A stretch of DNA of 64,000 nucleotides from Saliniramus fredricksonii (GTDB lineage Bacteria; Pseudomonadota; Alphaproteobacteria; Rhizobiales; Beijerinckiaceae). Below, in pieces: positions 36,543 through 45,770 of the stretch. Under the pieces are notes generated by a model. The model was not told where the DNA came from. It made no database searches and saw only the letters and a program-made list of their open reading frames with translations. The DNA is taken from positions 434,001 through 498,000 of the forward strand of contig NZ_FMBM01000002.1 of assembly GCF_900094735.1 (NCBI RefSeq), read 5' to 3'. Numbering within the stretch: position 1 is the first letter of the stretch; each line of letters opens with the position of its first letter. The translations under genes were made by a program, and so were the position numbers.

Positions 36543-38465
36543 ATGATGAAAACCAGAGACGACCGTCCCGGGAGCCGCGCGCGAGGCGCCGCACCGGGCG
36601 ACAAGGGGCGCAAACCCCACGGCGGCAAGCCCGGCGGCAAACCCCACGGCAGCAAGAAAAGCGCCGGCGCCACCGCGCCCGCCGCCCCGCGCGACCCCGC
36701 AGCACCCGATCGCATCGCCAAGGTCATCGCCCGTGCCGGCGTCGCTTCGCGCCGCGATGCCGAGGCGCTGATCGTGGCGGGCTGCGTCAGCCTCAACGGC
36801 GAGGTGCTGGATTCACCGGCGCGCAACGTCACGCCTGTGGATGTGATCCTGATCGACGGCGAGCCGCTGCCAGTCAAGGAGCGCACGCGGCTGTGGCTCT
36901 ATCACAAGCCGCGCGGCCTCGTGACCACCGCCCGCGACCCGGAAGGGCGCGCCACGGTGTTCGACGAATTGCCCGAGGAATTGCCGCGCGTCGTCGCGGT
37001 GGGGCGTCTCGACATCAATACCGAGGGATTGCTGCTGCTCACCAATGATGGCGGCCTCGCCAAGGTGATCGCGCATCCCGATACCGGCTGGCTGCGCCGC
37101 TACCGCGTGCGCGCTCATGGGGTGATCGATCAGGCCCGGCTCGATACGATCGCCGATGGTCTCGTCGTGGACGGGATGGAATACGGGCCGATCGAGGCCA
37201 AGCTCGACCGGGTGCAGGGTGACAATGCCTGGATGACGCTGGGCCTGCGTGAGGGCAAGAACCGTGAGGTGAAGCGCATCCTCGAACATCTGGGCCTGCG
37301 CGTGAACCGCCTCCTGCGCCTGTCCTTCGGGCCGTTCCAGCTCGGTGATCTGCCCATCGGGCAGGTCGAGGAGGTGCGCACCCGGGTGCTGAAGGATCAA
37401 CTCGGCGACAAGCTCGCGAGCGAGGCGGGCGTTGATTTCGCCAGCCCCGTGCGCGAACCGCTGCCTCCCGAGCCGGAAGCGCCGGCATGGGCGCATAAGG
37501 GTGACAGGAAGCCGGCGCCGAGCCGTGCTCCCGAGCCCGGAGGCGGCGACAAGCGCTTCGGCGGCACGGCCGGCGGCGACAGGAAGTTCGGCGAGAAGAA
37601 ATTTGGTGACAAGAAATTCGGGGACAAGCCGGGCGGTAAGTTCGGTGAGAAGAAGTTCGGTGAGAAGGCATTTGGCAAGCCCGGCGAGGCTCCGGCAGGT
37701 CCGCCGCGCCGTCCGGCCTGGGATCGCACGGTCAAGGCCAGCGTCTGGCGGGCGGACGAGGCACCAGAGGGGCCGATCTTCCGAAAGCGCCGCGATGCCG
37801 ATCCGAAGGCCGCCCGCGAGGCTTCGGCGACGCGCAAGCACGAGCGCGTCGGCGCCATCTCGCAAAAGAGCGGCAACCGCGTGCTGGTCGAGCGGGTGAA
37901 GGCCGATCCCGCCGATGCGCCACGCACGGTTCCGGAGACGGGCAGGGGGCAGAGAAGCGAGGGACAGACGGGCAGAGGGCGCGGTGGCGCTTCGTCCGCA
38001 CCGGGCGGCGCACGTCCGGCTTTCGGCAAGCAAGCCGCGAGCCGCCCCGCCGGCGGGCGCGGTTTCGACAAGCGCGCAGGCGAGGGCACGGAACGTGCGG
38101 CGTATCGTGATGATCGCACCGGCGGAAAACCGCCCGCCCGTGGTTCGGGGCGCCCTGCCGGCAAGTTCGGGGACCGGCCCGGTGATCGCGCGAACGATAC
38201 GCGTGGTGAATCTCGTGGTGGCCGTCCGTTCGAAAAGAAACCCTATCAGGGCCGCTCATCCGAGGGTGGGCCTTCCGGCGGCCGTCGCGCCGGCGCGTCC
38301 GGGGGCAAGCCGTTCGGCAAACCCGGTGACAAGCCCTTTGGCAGAGGCGGTGGCAAACCTTTCGGCAAACCCGGTGGCAAACCGCAGGGGCGGCCGTCCG
38401 GCCCGTCCGGGCGCGGTCCCGCCAAGGGGCCTAACAAGGGGCCGAACAAGGCGCCGCGGAGTTGA
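36543..38465 (+). CDS. rluB: RluB/RsuA-family rRNA pseudouridine synthase with a long repetitive basic tail
   Basis: Family members isomerise uridine to pseudouridine in rRNA; this one most resembles the large-subunit RluB type. An S4 RNA-binding domain (about residues 56-105, RIAKVIARAGVASRRDAEALI) precedes the catalytic domain with Asp157 in GRLDINTEGLLLLTNDG and the EGKNREVKRILEHLGL motif, ending near residue 300. The remaining 330 or so residues are low complexity: Lys/Phe/Gly units (KKFG, DKKFG) near 350-380, and GKPFGKPG-type repeats near 580-620. Such tails exist in alphaproteobacterial homologues, but this one more than doubles the enzyme. rsmD follows after six bases. Confidence 0.9.
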   Translation: MMKTRDDRPGSRARGAAPGDKGRKPHGGKPGGKPHGSKKSAGATAPAAPRDPAAPDRIAKVIARAGVASRRDAEALIVAGCVSLNGEVLDSPARNVTPVDVILIDGEPLPVKERTRLWLYHKPRGLVTTARDPEGRATVFDELPEELPRVVAVGRLDINTEGLLLLTNDGGLAKVIAHPDTGWLRRYRVRAHGVIDQARLDTIADGLVVDGMEYGPIEAKLDRVQGDNAWMTLGLREGKNREVKRILEHLGLRVNRLLRLSFGPFQLGDLPIGQVEEVRTRVLKDQLGDKLASEAGVDFASPVREPLPPEPEAPAWAHKGDRKPAPSRAPEPGGGDKRFGGTAGGDRKFGEKKFGDKKFGDKPGGKFGEKKFGEKAFGKPGEAPAGPPRRPAWDRTVKASVWRADEAPEGPIFRKRRDADPKAAREASATRKHERVGAISQKSGNRVLVERVKADPADAPRTVPETGRGQRSEGQTGRGRGGASSAPGGARPAFGKQAASRPAGGRGFDKRAGEGTERAAYRDDRTGGKPPARGSGRPAGKFGDRPGDRANDTRGESRGGRPFEKKPYQGRSSEGGPSGGRRAGASGGKPFGKPGDKPFGRGGGKPFGKPGGKPQGRPSGPSGRGPAKGPNKGPNKAPRS

Positions 38466-38471
38466 TCCGTC

Positions 38472-39056
38472 ATGCGTATCGTGGGCGGGCGTCTCAGCGG
38501 GCGTGCGATCGTCGGGCCGAAGGGCGGGCCGGGCAAGGGGGCGGGAAAGCCCGGTCCGATCCGCCCGACATCCGATCGCCTGCGCGAGGCGATCTTCAAC
38601 ATCCTCGCGCATGGCCATGACGATGCCTGCGCGGGTGCACGTGTGATCGATCTCTTCGCCGGGACCGGAGCGCTTGGTCTCGAAGCGCTTTCGCGCGGCG
38701 CGGCGTTCGCACTCTTCGTCGATGACGGCGCCCAGGCACGCGGGCTGATTCGCGAGAATGTCGAGGCGCTCGGGCTCGGTGGCGTCACCCGCCTGTTCCG
38801 GCGCGATGCGACGCGGCTCGGTGCCGCCGACAAGTTCACCCCCGCCGATCTCGTCTTCTGCGATCCCCCCTATGGCCGCGATCTCGCGCCGCGCGCGCTC
38901 AAAGCCTGCGCCCAGGGCGGCTGGATGCGACCGGGCGCGCTCGTCGTGGTGGAGGAGAGCAGCGAGGCCACCGATCTGCTGCCGGAGGGTTTCACCCTGC
39001 TCGAAGCCCGCGATTACGGCGAGACACGGGTCAGTTTCGCACGGTTCGGCGCCTGA
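38472..39056 (+). CDS. rsmD: 16S rRNA (guanine966-N2)-methyltransferase
   Basis: RsmD methylates G966 of 16S rRNA in the 30S particle. The 194-residue protein has MRIVGGRLSGRAI at its start, RPTSDRLREAIFNIL, the SAM motif I VIDLFAGTGALGLEALSRGA and the catalytic DPPYGRDLAP, the DPPY motif of N2-guanine methyltransferases. The gene begins six bases after the pseudouridine synthase stop, so the two RNA-modification genes form one unit. It converges with moeB, with only 13 bases between the stops. Confidence 0.95.
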   Translation: MRIVGGRLSGRAIVGPKGGPGKGAGKPGPIRPTSDRLREAIFNILAHGHDDACAGARVIDLFAGTGALGLEALSRGAAFALFVDDGAQARGLIRENVEALGLGGVTRLFRRDATRLGAADKFTPADLVFCDPPYGRDLAPRALKACAQGGWMRPGALVVVEESSEATDLLPEGFTLLEARDYGETRVSFARFGA

Positions 39057-39069
39057 TCGCGCGGTGTCT

Positions 39070-39855
39070 TCACCGTGTCGCGGCGTGATCGCCATTAAGC
39101 GGGTTGGCCGGATCCCGGCGGTAGCGCATCATGTCGAAACGCATGGAACGCGCATCCAGCATCAGCAGCCGCCCGACCATATCCTCGCCGAAGCCGGTGA
39201 TCTCGCGCAGAACCTGCATCGCCATCAGCGATCCCATCACGCCGGCGAGCGCGCCCAGTATCCCCGCCTGCGCGCAGGTGGGAACCGCGCCGGGCGGAGG
39301 CGGGTCGGGGAAGAGGCAGCGATAGGTCGGATTCAGCTGCCCTTCGGCATCTCGCTCATAGGGGCGCAGCACTGTCAGCGAGCCATCGAACTGGCCGAGC
39401 GCCGCCGTGACCAGCGGTTTGCGGGTGTGAAAGCAGGCATCCGAGACAGCGTAACGCGTCTCGAAATTATCCGAGCCCTCCGCCACGATATCGTAATCCG
39501 CGATCAGATCGCGCGCATTCTCCGGCGTGATGCGCAAGCGGAGCGCTTGGACCATCACATGGGGATTCAGCCGGGCGATGGCATCTGCGGCGGAATCCAC
39601 CTTCGCGCGACCAATATCCGGGGTGCCGTGGATGATCTGGCGCTGGAGATTGGAGAGATCGACCGTATCGTCATCGGCGATGCCGAGATGCCCCACCCCC
39701 GCCGCTGCGAGATATTGCAGGAGCGGCGCGCCGAGCCCGCCGGCGCCGATCACGAGTACCCGTGCGGCCTTGATCTTCGCCTGACCAGGTCCCCCGATAT
39801 CGGAGAGCACGAGATGGCGGGCATAGCGGGCGATTTCGTCGGATGAAAGCGTCAT
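39070..39855 (-). CDS. moeB: Molybdopterin-synthase adenylyltransferase (MoeB/ThiF family)
   Basis: MoeB adenylates the C-terminal Gly-Gly of MoaD so that it can be thiocarboxylated. The 261-residue E1-like protein has RYARHLVLSDIGGPGQAKI, the nucleotide-binding GAGGLGAPLLQYLAAAGVG, the DLSNLQRQIIH segment with the conserved Arg, and TYRCLFPDPPPPG. MoeB, ThiF and HesA are close, and ThiF-type use cannot be excluded, but moaD and moaE are also in this window. I chose the ATG at 39853-39855; a longer frame upstream has no homology. It is divergent from the GST gene. Confidence 0.9.
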   Translation of the reverse strand: MTLSSDEIARYARHLVLSDIGGPGQAKIKAARVLVIGAGGLGAPLLQYLAAAGVGHLGIADDDTVDLSNLQRQIIHGTPDIGRAKVDSAADAIARLNPHVMVQALRLRITPENARDLIADYDIVAEGSDNFETRYAVSDACFHTRKPLVTAALGQFDGSLTVLRPYERDAEGQLNPTYRCLFPDPPPPGAVPTCAQAGILGALAGVMGSLMAMQVLREITGFGEDMVGRLLMLDARSMRFDMMRYRRDPANPLNGDHAATR

Positions 39856-40039
39856 GATTTCACAATATCCGCGACGCGCTCGCGGGCAAGGCGTGCGATC
39901 CGGTTTTTCCACGCGGGACATGCGCCATACGCTCATATGGTGATGCATGGGCGGGCCGGTGAATCGCCGCGTGCCGGCTTGGCCTCGTGCCGCCGCCTGC
40001 GTAACCATGGGCATGCATGTCATTCAAGGGAGGAAAATC

Positions 40040-40642
40040 ATGATTTTGCGCACGTCGCCGCCGTCACCTTTCGGTCGCAAGGTTAAGATCGCCGCATCGG
40101 TCCTCGGTCTGTCGGACCGGCTCAAAGTGGAAGGCGCCGACACCGCCGATCCGGGCGACAGCCTGCGCAAGCAGAACCCGCTCGGCAAGATCCCGGTCCT
40201 GATCGAGGATGACGGCACCACCTGGTACGATTCGCGTGTCATCGTCGAATATCTCGACCATCTCGCCGGTGGCGGGAAGCTGCTCCCGCAGGGCGCTGCG
40301 CGTTTGCCGGTGCTGCGCCTGCAGGCGCTGGCTGACGGGCTCGTGGATGCCAATATCCTCATCCTTTATGAGGGGCGCTGGCGCGATCCTGCTCACCACG
40401 AGGCCAAATGGCTGGAATACCAGCAGGGCAAGGTTGCGCGCGCACTCGATGCGCTGGCAGAGCAGGCCTCCGAATTTACCGGCAAGGTCGATGCCGGCAC
40501 CATCTCGGTGGCCTGTGCGCTTGGCCACATGGATCTGCGTTTCGAGGGTGCCTATCGCAAGAGTCATCCCGCGCTCGACGGCTTCATGAATCGCTTCGCC
40601 GCCGATGTGCCCGCTTTTGAAGCGACCAAAGTCACCGCCTGA
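40040..40642 (+). CDS. Glutathione S-transferase family protein
   Basis: This 200-residue protein has a thioredoxin-like N-terminal domain (MILRTSPPSPFGRKVKIAAS; NPLGKIPVLIEDDG with the cis-Pro; YDSRVIVEYLDHL with the glutathione-contact Ser) and an all-helical C-terminal domain with VSVACALGHMDLRFE-like helix (here ISVACALGHMD). The biological substrate is unknown; GSTs conjugate or reduce electrophiles with glutathione. AGGGAGGA lies just before the ATG at 40040, which fixes the start. It ends at a terminator shared with the convergent rpsD gene. Confidence 0.88.
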   Translation: MILRTSPPSPFGRKVKIAASVLGLSDRLKVEGADTADPGDSLRKQNPLGKIPVLIEDDGTTWYDSRVIVEYLDHLAGGGKLLPQGAARLPVLRLQALADGLVDANILILYEGRWRDPAHHEAKWLEYQQGKVARALDALAEQASEFTGKVDAGTISVACALGHMDLRFEGAYRKSHPALDGFMNRFAADVPAFEATKVTA

Positions 40643-40649
40643 ACGAAAA

Positions 40650-40672
40650 GGGCCGCCCCGAGAGGGCGGCCC
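40650..40672. terminator. Bidirectional terminator between the GST gene and rpsD
   Basis: GGGCCGCCC (40650-40658) and GGGCGGCCC (40664-40672) form a nine-base-pair stem with a five-base loop. The minus strand runs into CTTTTCG, so it serves rpsD best; the plus strand has only a weak GTTT six bases on. The two genes converge on it. Confidence 0.75.
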
Positions 40673-40699
40673 GATCGTTTCCGGAAGGGTTCGCGGCAA

Positions 40700-41317
40700 T
40701 CAGCGCGAATAGAACTCGATCACGAGATTGGGTTCCATCTGAACGGCGTAGGGCACCTCCGACAGGGTCGGGATGCGGGTATAGGACGCCTTCATCTTGG
40801 AATGATCCGCATCGATGTAATCAGGTACGTCGCGCTCGGCGAGCTGCACCGATTCCAGCACGATCACGAGCTGCTTGGAGCTGTCCTTCACCTCGACGAC
40901 GTCACCGGGTTTCACCAGGAAGCTCGGGATGTTGGTGCGCCGTCCGTTCACGGTGATGTGGCCGTGATTGACGAACTGGCGCGCGGCGAAGGGGGTCGGC
41001 GCGAATTTCGCGCGGTAAACCACCGCATCAAGACGGCGCTCGAGCAGACCAATCAGGTTCTCACCGGAATCGCCCCGCATGCGGATCGCTTCGGCGTAAT
41101 AGCGGCGGAACTGCTTCTCGGTGATGTTGCCGTAATAGCCCTTGAGCTTCTGCTTGGCGCGCAGCTGCGTGCCGAAGTCGGAGAGCTTGCCCTTGCGGCG
41201 CTGGCCGTGCTGGCCGGGGCCGTATTCGCGGCGGTTGACGGGGCTCTTGGGGCGGCCCCAGATATTCTCGCCCATGCGGCGATCGATTTTATACTTCGCC
41301 TGAATGCGCTTCGACAT
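40700..41317 (-). CDS. rpsD: 30S ribosomal protein S4
   Basis: S4 is a primary 16S rRNA-binding protein and, in some bacteria, a translational regulator. The 205-residue protein shows [26 protein letters not shown]-style N-terminus, the alphaproteobacterial [35 protein letters not shown], the S4 domain with [18 protein letters not shown] and the C-terminal [10 protein letters not shown]. The gene is monocistronic, flanked by a shared terminator and a 359-base leader region. Confidence 0.97.
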   Translation of the reverse strand: MSKRIQAKYKIDRRMGENIWGRPKSPVNRREYGPGQHGQRRKGKLSDFGTQLRAKQKLKGYYGNITEKQFRRYYAEAIRMRGDSGENLIGLLERRLDAVVYRAKFAPTPFAARQFVNHGHITVNGRRTNIPSFLVKPGDVVEVKDSSKQLVIVLESVQLAERDVPDYIDADHSKMKASYTRIPTLSEVPYAVQMEPNLVIEFYSR

Positions 41318-41676
41318 AGTCGCGTATCCTCAGATCTGCGTTTTTCGTTTGCGAGGAACGCGCCCTCCTCTTTCATCGCGCGAGGAGACCTCGTACGGTG
41401 AACGACAGGCCGGATCACGGCAGGAGCCGGAACCGATCCACGGGTGCGTCAAGAAATACGCGTGCCGTCGCCGACCCGCGCATTGCGGTGTGATTGCCGG
41501 TTCCGATGCGAAAAGTCAATCTTTGCCGCAAATTTCTTTTCTCCTACCGCGTTTCAGAGTAACCGTGCGCAACATGCGGATCGCCTGGCGGCAGGCATGA
41601 CGTTGCGTTATTTCTGGTAGCAGAGTGACAAGTTTTCATTGATAATTTGACCCGCAACGGAAAGGAGACGGGCATC
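41318..41676. other. Divergent promoter region between rpsD and the receiver-domain gene
   Basis: I find no gene in this gap. On the minus strand a TTGACT (41512-41517 region) could be a -35 for rpsD, but no convincing -10 lies 16-18 bases away. AAAGGAG (41661-41667) is the ribosome-binding site of the plus-strand regulator gene and decides its GTG start at 41677. Confidence 0.4.
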
Positions 41677-42552
41677 GTGACGACCGGCAGTGAATCAGCC
41701 AGTGACGCAGGTGCAGGCGCAGGCGCAGGCGCGCCGCTGCATGTCATGGTCGCCGAGCCCGACGCGCAGCAGCGCGCTGATGTTGCCGATGCGGTGCGCG
41801 CTGCCGTCGGTCCGGTGCGGATTTCCGAGGTCGGTGACGGGGAAGCGGCCGTCAAGGCGATGACGGGCGCGCGCCCGGATATACTCTTCATCAACGTCAA
41901 GATGCCTGGTATCAGCGGCGCCGAGGCCGTCGTCATCGCGCGGCAGGAGAGTGTCCAGCCGCTGACAGTGCTGATGTCGGACAGGGTGCTCAGCCGCTGG
42001 GTCGCACTTTCCAACGAACTGGGCGCCTATGAATTTCTGAAGAAACCCTACGATGAAACCCATATTGCGGGCTTGATGCAGGCCGTGATGCGTATGCGCA
42101 AGCCGACCCGGGCATTGCTCGTCGAGGGTTCCGAGACGACGCGGGCCCTGATGCGCAAGCTGATGCGTCAGTCGCGTTTCGATCTGGATATCGAGGAAAC
42201 CGATTCCGGCGTGCATGCCGTCAAGCTGATGCGCGCAACGGCCTACGACGTCGCCCTGATTGATCTGAACCTGGGTGGGATGGACGGGCTGGAGACGGCC
42301 TGTCAGGTCAAGGATGTCGCGCCCCGGACCGCTCTGGTCCTGATTTCCGCGCCGGGTTCGGAGAAGATCGAAACGGCCTCGCGGCATTTCGGTTTCACGA
42401 CATTTCTGCAGAAGCCTTTCTACGCACATCATATCGAAGACATGCTGCATGAGGTTTTCAACCTGCGCCGGCCCTATCTCCTGAATGCGACCGGGCGGGT
42501 GCATGCGCGCAGCCTGCGCCTGGAGGAGGAGCGGCGCGCCCGCAGGCGCTGA
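41677..42552 (+). CDS. Tandem receiver-domain response regulator with one non-phosphorylatable receiver
   Basis: This 291-residue protein contains two CheY-like receiver domains and no output domain. In the first (about residues 21-140) the phospho-acceptor position is Asn73 (FINVKMPG) instead of Asp, while the Lys in FLKKPY is kept, so it should not be phosphorylated. The second (about 145-262) has Asp196 (LIDLNLGGMDG) and Lys in FLQKPF, though its acidic pair is reduced (VEGS). A Gly-Ala repeat (AGAGAGAGA) precedes the first domain and an Arg-rich tail ends the protein. The start is GTG, nine bases after AAAGGAG. No histidine kinase is adjacent; partners are unknown. Confidence 0.85.
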   Translation: MTTGSESASDAGAGAGAGAPLHVMVAEPDAQQRADVADAVRAAVGPVRISEVGDGEAAVKAMTGARPDILFINVKMPGISGAEAVVIARQESVQPLTVLMSDRVLSRWVALSNELGAYEFLKKPYDETHIAGLMQAVMRMRKPTRALLVEGSETTRALMRKLMRQSRFDLDIEETDSGVHAVKLMRATAYDVALIDLNLGGMDGLETACQVKDVAPRTALVLISAPGSEKIETASRHFGFTTFLQKPFYAHHIEDMLHEVFNLRRPYLLNATGRVHARSLRLEEERRARRR

Positions 42553-42668
42553 TCAGATTGCACACGGCATCATGCGGCCCCCGCTTGCGCGGAAACCGCA
42601 TGATGGTTCAGGCCCTGTCACGGCTGTGTTTCGCCGCGCCACCGGATCAGCTGGCGCGGCACCTGAAT

Positions 42669-44180
42669 TCAGGATTTGGGGAAATCGACGGGGCCGAATT
42701 CCTCATGCACGATCCGGCGCATCTCCACCGCTTCATGCGGGTTCAGCCTGCCGTCAGCATCGCCGTCGGCCAGTTGGAATACCGCCTTGAACTGCTGGAC
42801 ATTGAACTTGCCCATCTGGTCCAGGAACAGGTTGCGGTCTTCCGGGCTGAAGCCGAGAACAGGTGCGAAGCGGTTCCATTCCTCCTGGCTGAAGCCGTCC
42901 TTCTGCGCGTCATGCGACTCGGCGGTGGAGATGAATTCCTCGAAATCGAGCTGCCAGTCGAAGCCTGCCGCCTCGCGGAAGCTCTGGATCCGGTTCGGAT
43001 CGTTACCGTTGAGATGGCGGCTCAGATCCAGTACTTCGGGTGCGTCGATCGTGCCGCTCCCGTTCCTGTCACCCGCGCGCAGCATGTCGACGAGGCCCAC
43101 GATGTCGCCCCGTCCCTTCGGGCCGAAAAGATGCTTGTGGTCCTCGGGGGTCAGGTTGAGCATGGGTGCGAATTCGGCCCATTCCTGTTGATTCAGGCGC
43201 CCGTCACCGTCACGATCAAAGCTGTGGGCGGCCGCCATGGCTTCGTCGGCGGTGAGTTGCCAGTCGGCGCCCGCCATGTCACGGAAGCTGCCCGGGCGGT
43301 CCGAGATCAGCGGTTCGCTCAGCGCGCGGGCATTGTTCTGGCCGATATCCAGTTGGAAGATCAGGCTTTCCCGACCGGGGTTCTCCGGTGCATAGCGGTC
43401 GTCCATGCCGATGAACATTCTGCCGCCGTCAGGGTCGACGACCTGATCGGCATGATCGTGCCCGTCCACATTGGTCTGGATGCCCTGATCCATGTTTCCG
43501 GTGGTGTGGAACAGCTTGTTGCCGTATTCGCCATTGATCGGGTTCATGTTGCCGAACGGGTCGATATGAACGAGATTCATGCCGCCGGGATGTTCGTTGA
43601 AGAGATTGGAGGGCTTCCCGCTTTCATTCACAAGCGCGAACTGGCCGTCCTGGCGGGCGAGCAGCTCACGCGATTGCGGATTGCGGAAGGCATTGGGGAC
43701 CATGGCAAAACCGACCTGGTCACCCGCGTTGAAATCGAGCTCGACCTTTGAATTGCCGGGCTGGAGCTGGCCGCCATCGCCGATCATCGAGGCATTCGGG
43801 AAGACGACGTTCGTCTCCTTGACGGTGCCGTCACCTGCGAGCTTGTACATCACCAGCGAATTCTTGAAATCGGTGTTTTCAGTCCGGAAATTCAGCTCAG
43901 CGCGGGTGGGCTCGGTGAAGCTGATGACGCGGGCCCGGTTGAAGACTTCCGAAGCGCTGCCGGAAAGCGGCGACTGCATGGAGTTCACCAGCGGCGCCTG
44001 CATCTGCGTCTGCTGCATCTGCGTCGCATGATGATTGAGCGTTGTGGGCTGCTGCGTGGCAGCCTGATTGCCCGGTGCGTGTTGCGTGATCTGGAAGTCG
44101 GCAGCATCAGCCGGCTGCTGCGTGTTGCGCTTGGGATCGAACTGGGACGGGATTGGACCGAAACTGGACTGGAACTGCAT
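42669..44180 (-). CDS. EF-hand protein with a DUF4114-like domain and Gln-rich N-terminus
   Basis: This 503-residue protein starts with about 75 residues rich in Gln, Thr and Ala. A middle region resembles DUF4114 (FKNSLVMYKLAGDGTVKE, then GDQVGFAMVPNAF), a domain seen in large exported calcium-associated proteins. The C-terminal half carries EF-hand loops: DRDGDGRLNQQE, DRNGSGTIDAPE and DGDADGRLNPHE look competent, and one between them (SHDAQKDGFSQEE) is degenerate. There is no Sec signal peptide; if exported it would need another route such as type I secretion (inference). AAGGAGG precedes the ATG. The gene stands alone between a regulator and lpdA. Confidence 0.72.
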   Translation of the reverse strand: MQFQSSFGPIPSQFDPKRNTQQPADAADFQITQHAPGNQAATQQPTTLNHHATQMQQTQMQAPLVNSMQSPLSGSASEVFNRARVISFTEPTRAELNFRTENTDFKNSLVMYKLAGDGTVKETNVVFPNASMIGDGGQLQPGNSKVELDFNAGDQVGFAMVPNAFRNPQSRELLARQDGQFALVNESGKPSNLFNEHPGGMNLVHIDPFGNMNPINGEYGNKLFHTTGNMDQGIQTNVDGHDHADQVVDPDGGRMFIGMDDRYAPENPGRESLIFQLDIGQNNARALSEPLISDRPGSFRDMAGADWQLTADEAMAAAHSFDRDGDGRLNQQEWAEFAPMLNLTPEDHKHLFGPKGRGDIVGLVDMLRAGDRNGSGTIDAPEVLDLSRHLNGNDPNRIQSFREAAGFDWQLDFEEFISTAESHDAQKDGFSQEEWNRFAPVLGFSPEDRNLFLDQMGKFNVQQFKAVFQLADGDADGRLNPHEAVEMRRIVHEEFGPVDFPKS

Positions 44181-44340
44181 AACTGGCCTCCTTGACCTCA
44201 GGTTGTGGAGACCTTAGCGAAACAATGAAACCAGCGCGAGTGTAAAACTTTGTTAAGTTTAATATTTGCAGTTGTTAATTGTGTTTGGCAAGGTTTCGAT
44301 GACTGAATACTATCATCAAAACCTTGCCTATGCGCGCGCA

Positions 44341-45741
44341 TCACATATGCAATGCGCGTTTGTCAGCTGCGAGAGCCGCCTCCCTAACCGCTTCGGATAG
44401 AGTCGGGTGGGCATGGCAGGTGCGCGCGATATCCTCGGAGGAGGCGCCGAACTCCATGCCGACGGCGATTTCATGGATCAGATCGCCTGCTTCCGGCCCC
44501 ACGATATGGGCGCCGAGCACGCGGTCGGTCTCCTTGTCAGCGAGGATCTTGACGAACCCGTCCGTCTGCAGATTGGCCTTGGCGCGGCCATTGGCCGTGA
44601 AGGGGAACTTGCCGACGTTATAGGCCGTGCCCGCTTCCTTGAGCTCTTCCTCGGTCTTGCCGATCGAAGCGACCTCCGGATAGGTGTAGACCACGTTCGG
44701 GATGATGCCGTAATTCACATGTCCCGCCTTGCCGGCGATGAGCTCGGCCAGGGCCACGCCCTCATCCTCCGCCTTGTGCGCCAGCATCGGACCGGTGACG
44801 ACGTCGCCGATGGCGTAGATGCCGGCGACGTTGGTGGCGTAATGCGCGTCGATGGCGACACGCCCGCGCTCATCCAGCGTCACGCCCGCCTCTTCGAGGC
44901 CGAGTCCTTCCGTATAGGGCTTGCGGCCCACGGCAACGAGGACGATATCCGCCTCGATCGTCTCCGCATCGCCACCCTTGGCGGGCTCGACGGTGAGCTT
45001 GACGCCCTTGTCGGAGGCCTCGGCGCTGGTGACCTTGGAGCCGAGCTTGAAGGCCATGCCCTGCTTCTGCAGCATGCGCTGGAACTGCTTGGCGACATCG
45101 CCGTCCATGCCGGCGAGGATGCGGTCGAGGAATTCCACCACCGTGACCTCGGCGCCCAGCCGGCGCCAGACCGAACCCATTTCGAGACCGATCACACCGC
45201 CGCCGATCACCACCATCTTTTTGGGCACTTCCGCCAGATCGAGCGCTCCGGTGGAGGAGACGATACGCTTCTCGTCGATCTCGATCCCGGGCAGGCTGAC
45301 GACGTCGGAACCGGTGGCGATGACGATGTTCTTCGTCTCGATCTCCTGGACCTTGCCATCCTCGCCCGTCACCGAGACCTTGCCGGCGGCGAGGATCTTG
45401 CCGGTGCCGTGGAAGGCGTCGATCTTGTTCTTCTTGAGCAGGAACTCGATGCCCTTGGTGTTGCCCTCGATCGCATCGTCCTTGTGGGCGAGCATCGCCT
45501 TGAGATCGAGCTTCGGCTTGCCGACATCGATACCGAGTGTCTTGAAATGCGTCCCCGCCTCCTCGAACAGGTGCGAGGCGTGCAGGAGCGCCTTGGAGGG
45601 GATGCAGCCGACATTCAGGCAGGTGCCGCCATGGGCCGCCCGCTTTTCGATGACGGCGGTCTTCATGCCCAGCTGTGCCGCGCGGATGGCGCAGACATAG
45701 CCGCCGGGGCCGGTACCGATGATGACGAGATCGTAGGTCAT
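44341..45741 (-). CDS. lpdA: Dihydrolipoamide dehydrogenase (E3)
   Basis: E3 reoxidises dihydrolipoyl groups with NAD+ for 2-oxoglutarate and related dehydrogenase complexes. The 466-residue flavoprotein has the FAD motif [19 protein letters not shown], the redox disulfide [16 protein letters not shown], the NAD motif [16 protein letters not shown], the second FAD motif [18 protein letters not shown] and the C-terminal catalytic HAHPTLSE. It is the last gene of the minus-strand suc block. A palindromic repeat element separates it from sucB by 205 bases. Confidence 0.96.
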   Translation of the reverse strand: MTYDLVIIGTGPGGYVCAIRAAQLGMKTAVIEKRAAHGGTCLNVGCIPSKALLHASHLFEEAGTHFKTLGIDVGKPKLDLKAMLAHKDDAIEGNTKGIEFLLKKNKIDAFHGTGKILAAGKVSVTGEDGKVQEIETKNIVIATGSDVVSLPGIEIDEKRIVSSTGALDLAEVPKKMVVIGGGVIGLEMGSVWRRLGAEVTVVEFLDRILAGMDGDVAKQFQRMLQKQGMAFKLGSKVTSAEASDKGVKLTVEPAKGGDAETIEADIVLVAVGRKPYTEGLGLEEAGVTLDERGRVAIDAHYATNVAGIYAIGDVVTGPMLAHKAEDEGVALAELIAGKAGHVNYGIIPNVVYTYPEVASIGKTEEELKEAGTAYNVGKFPFTANGRAKANLQTDGFVKILADKETDRVLGAHIVGPEAGDLIHEIAVGMEFGASSEDIARTCHAHPTLSEAVREAALAADKRALHM

Positions 45742-45770
45742 GCAATTTGCCTTTTCATGATGCGGTCACT

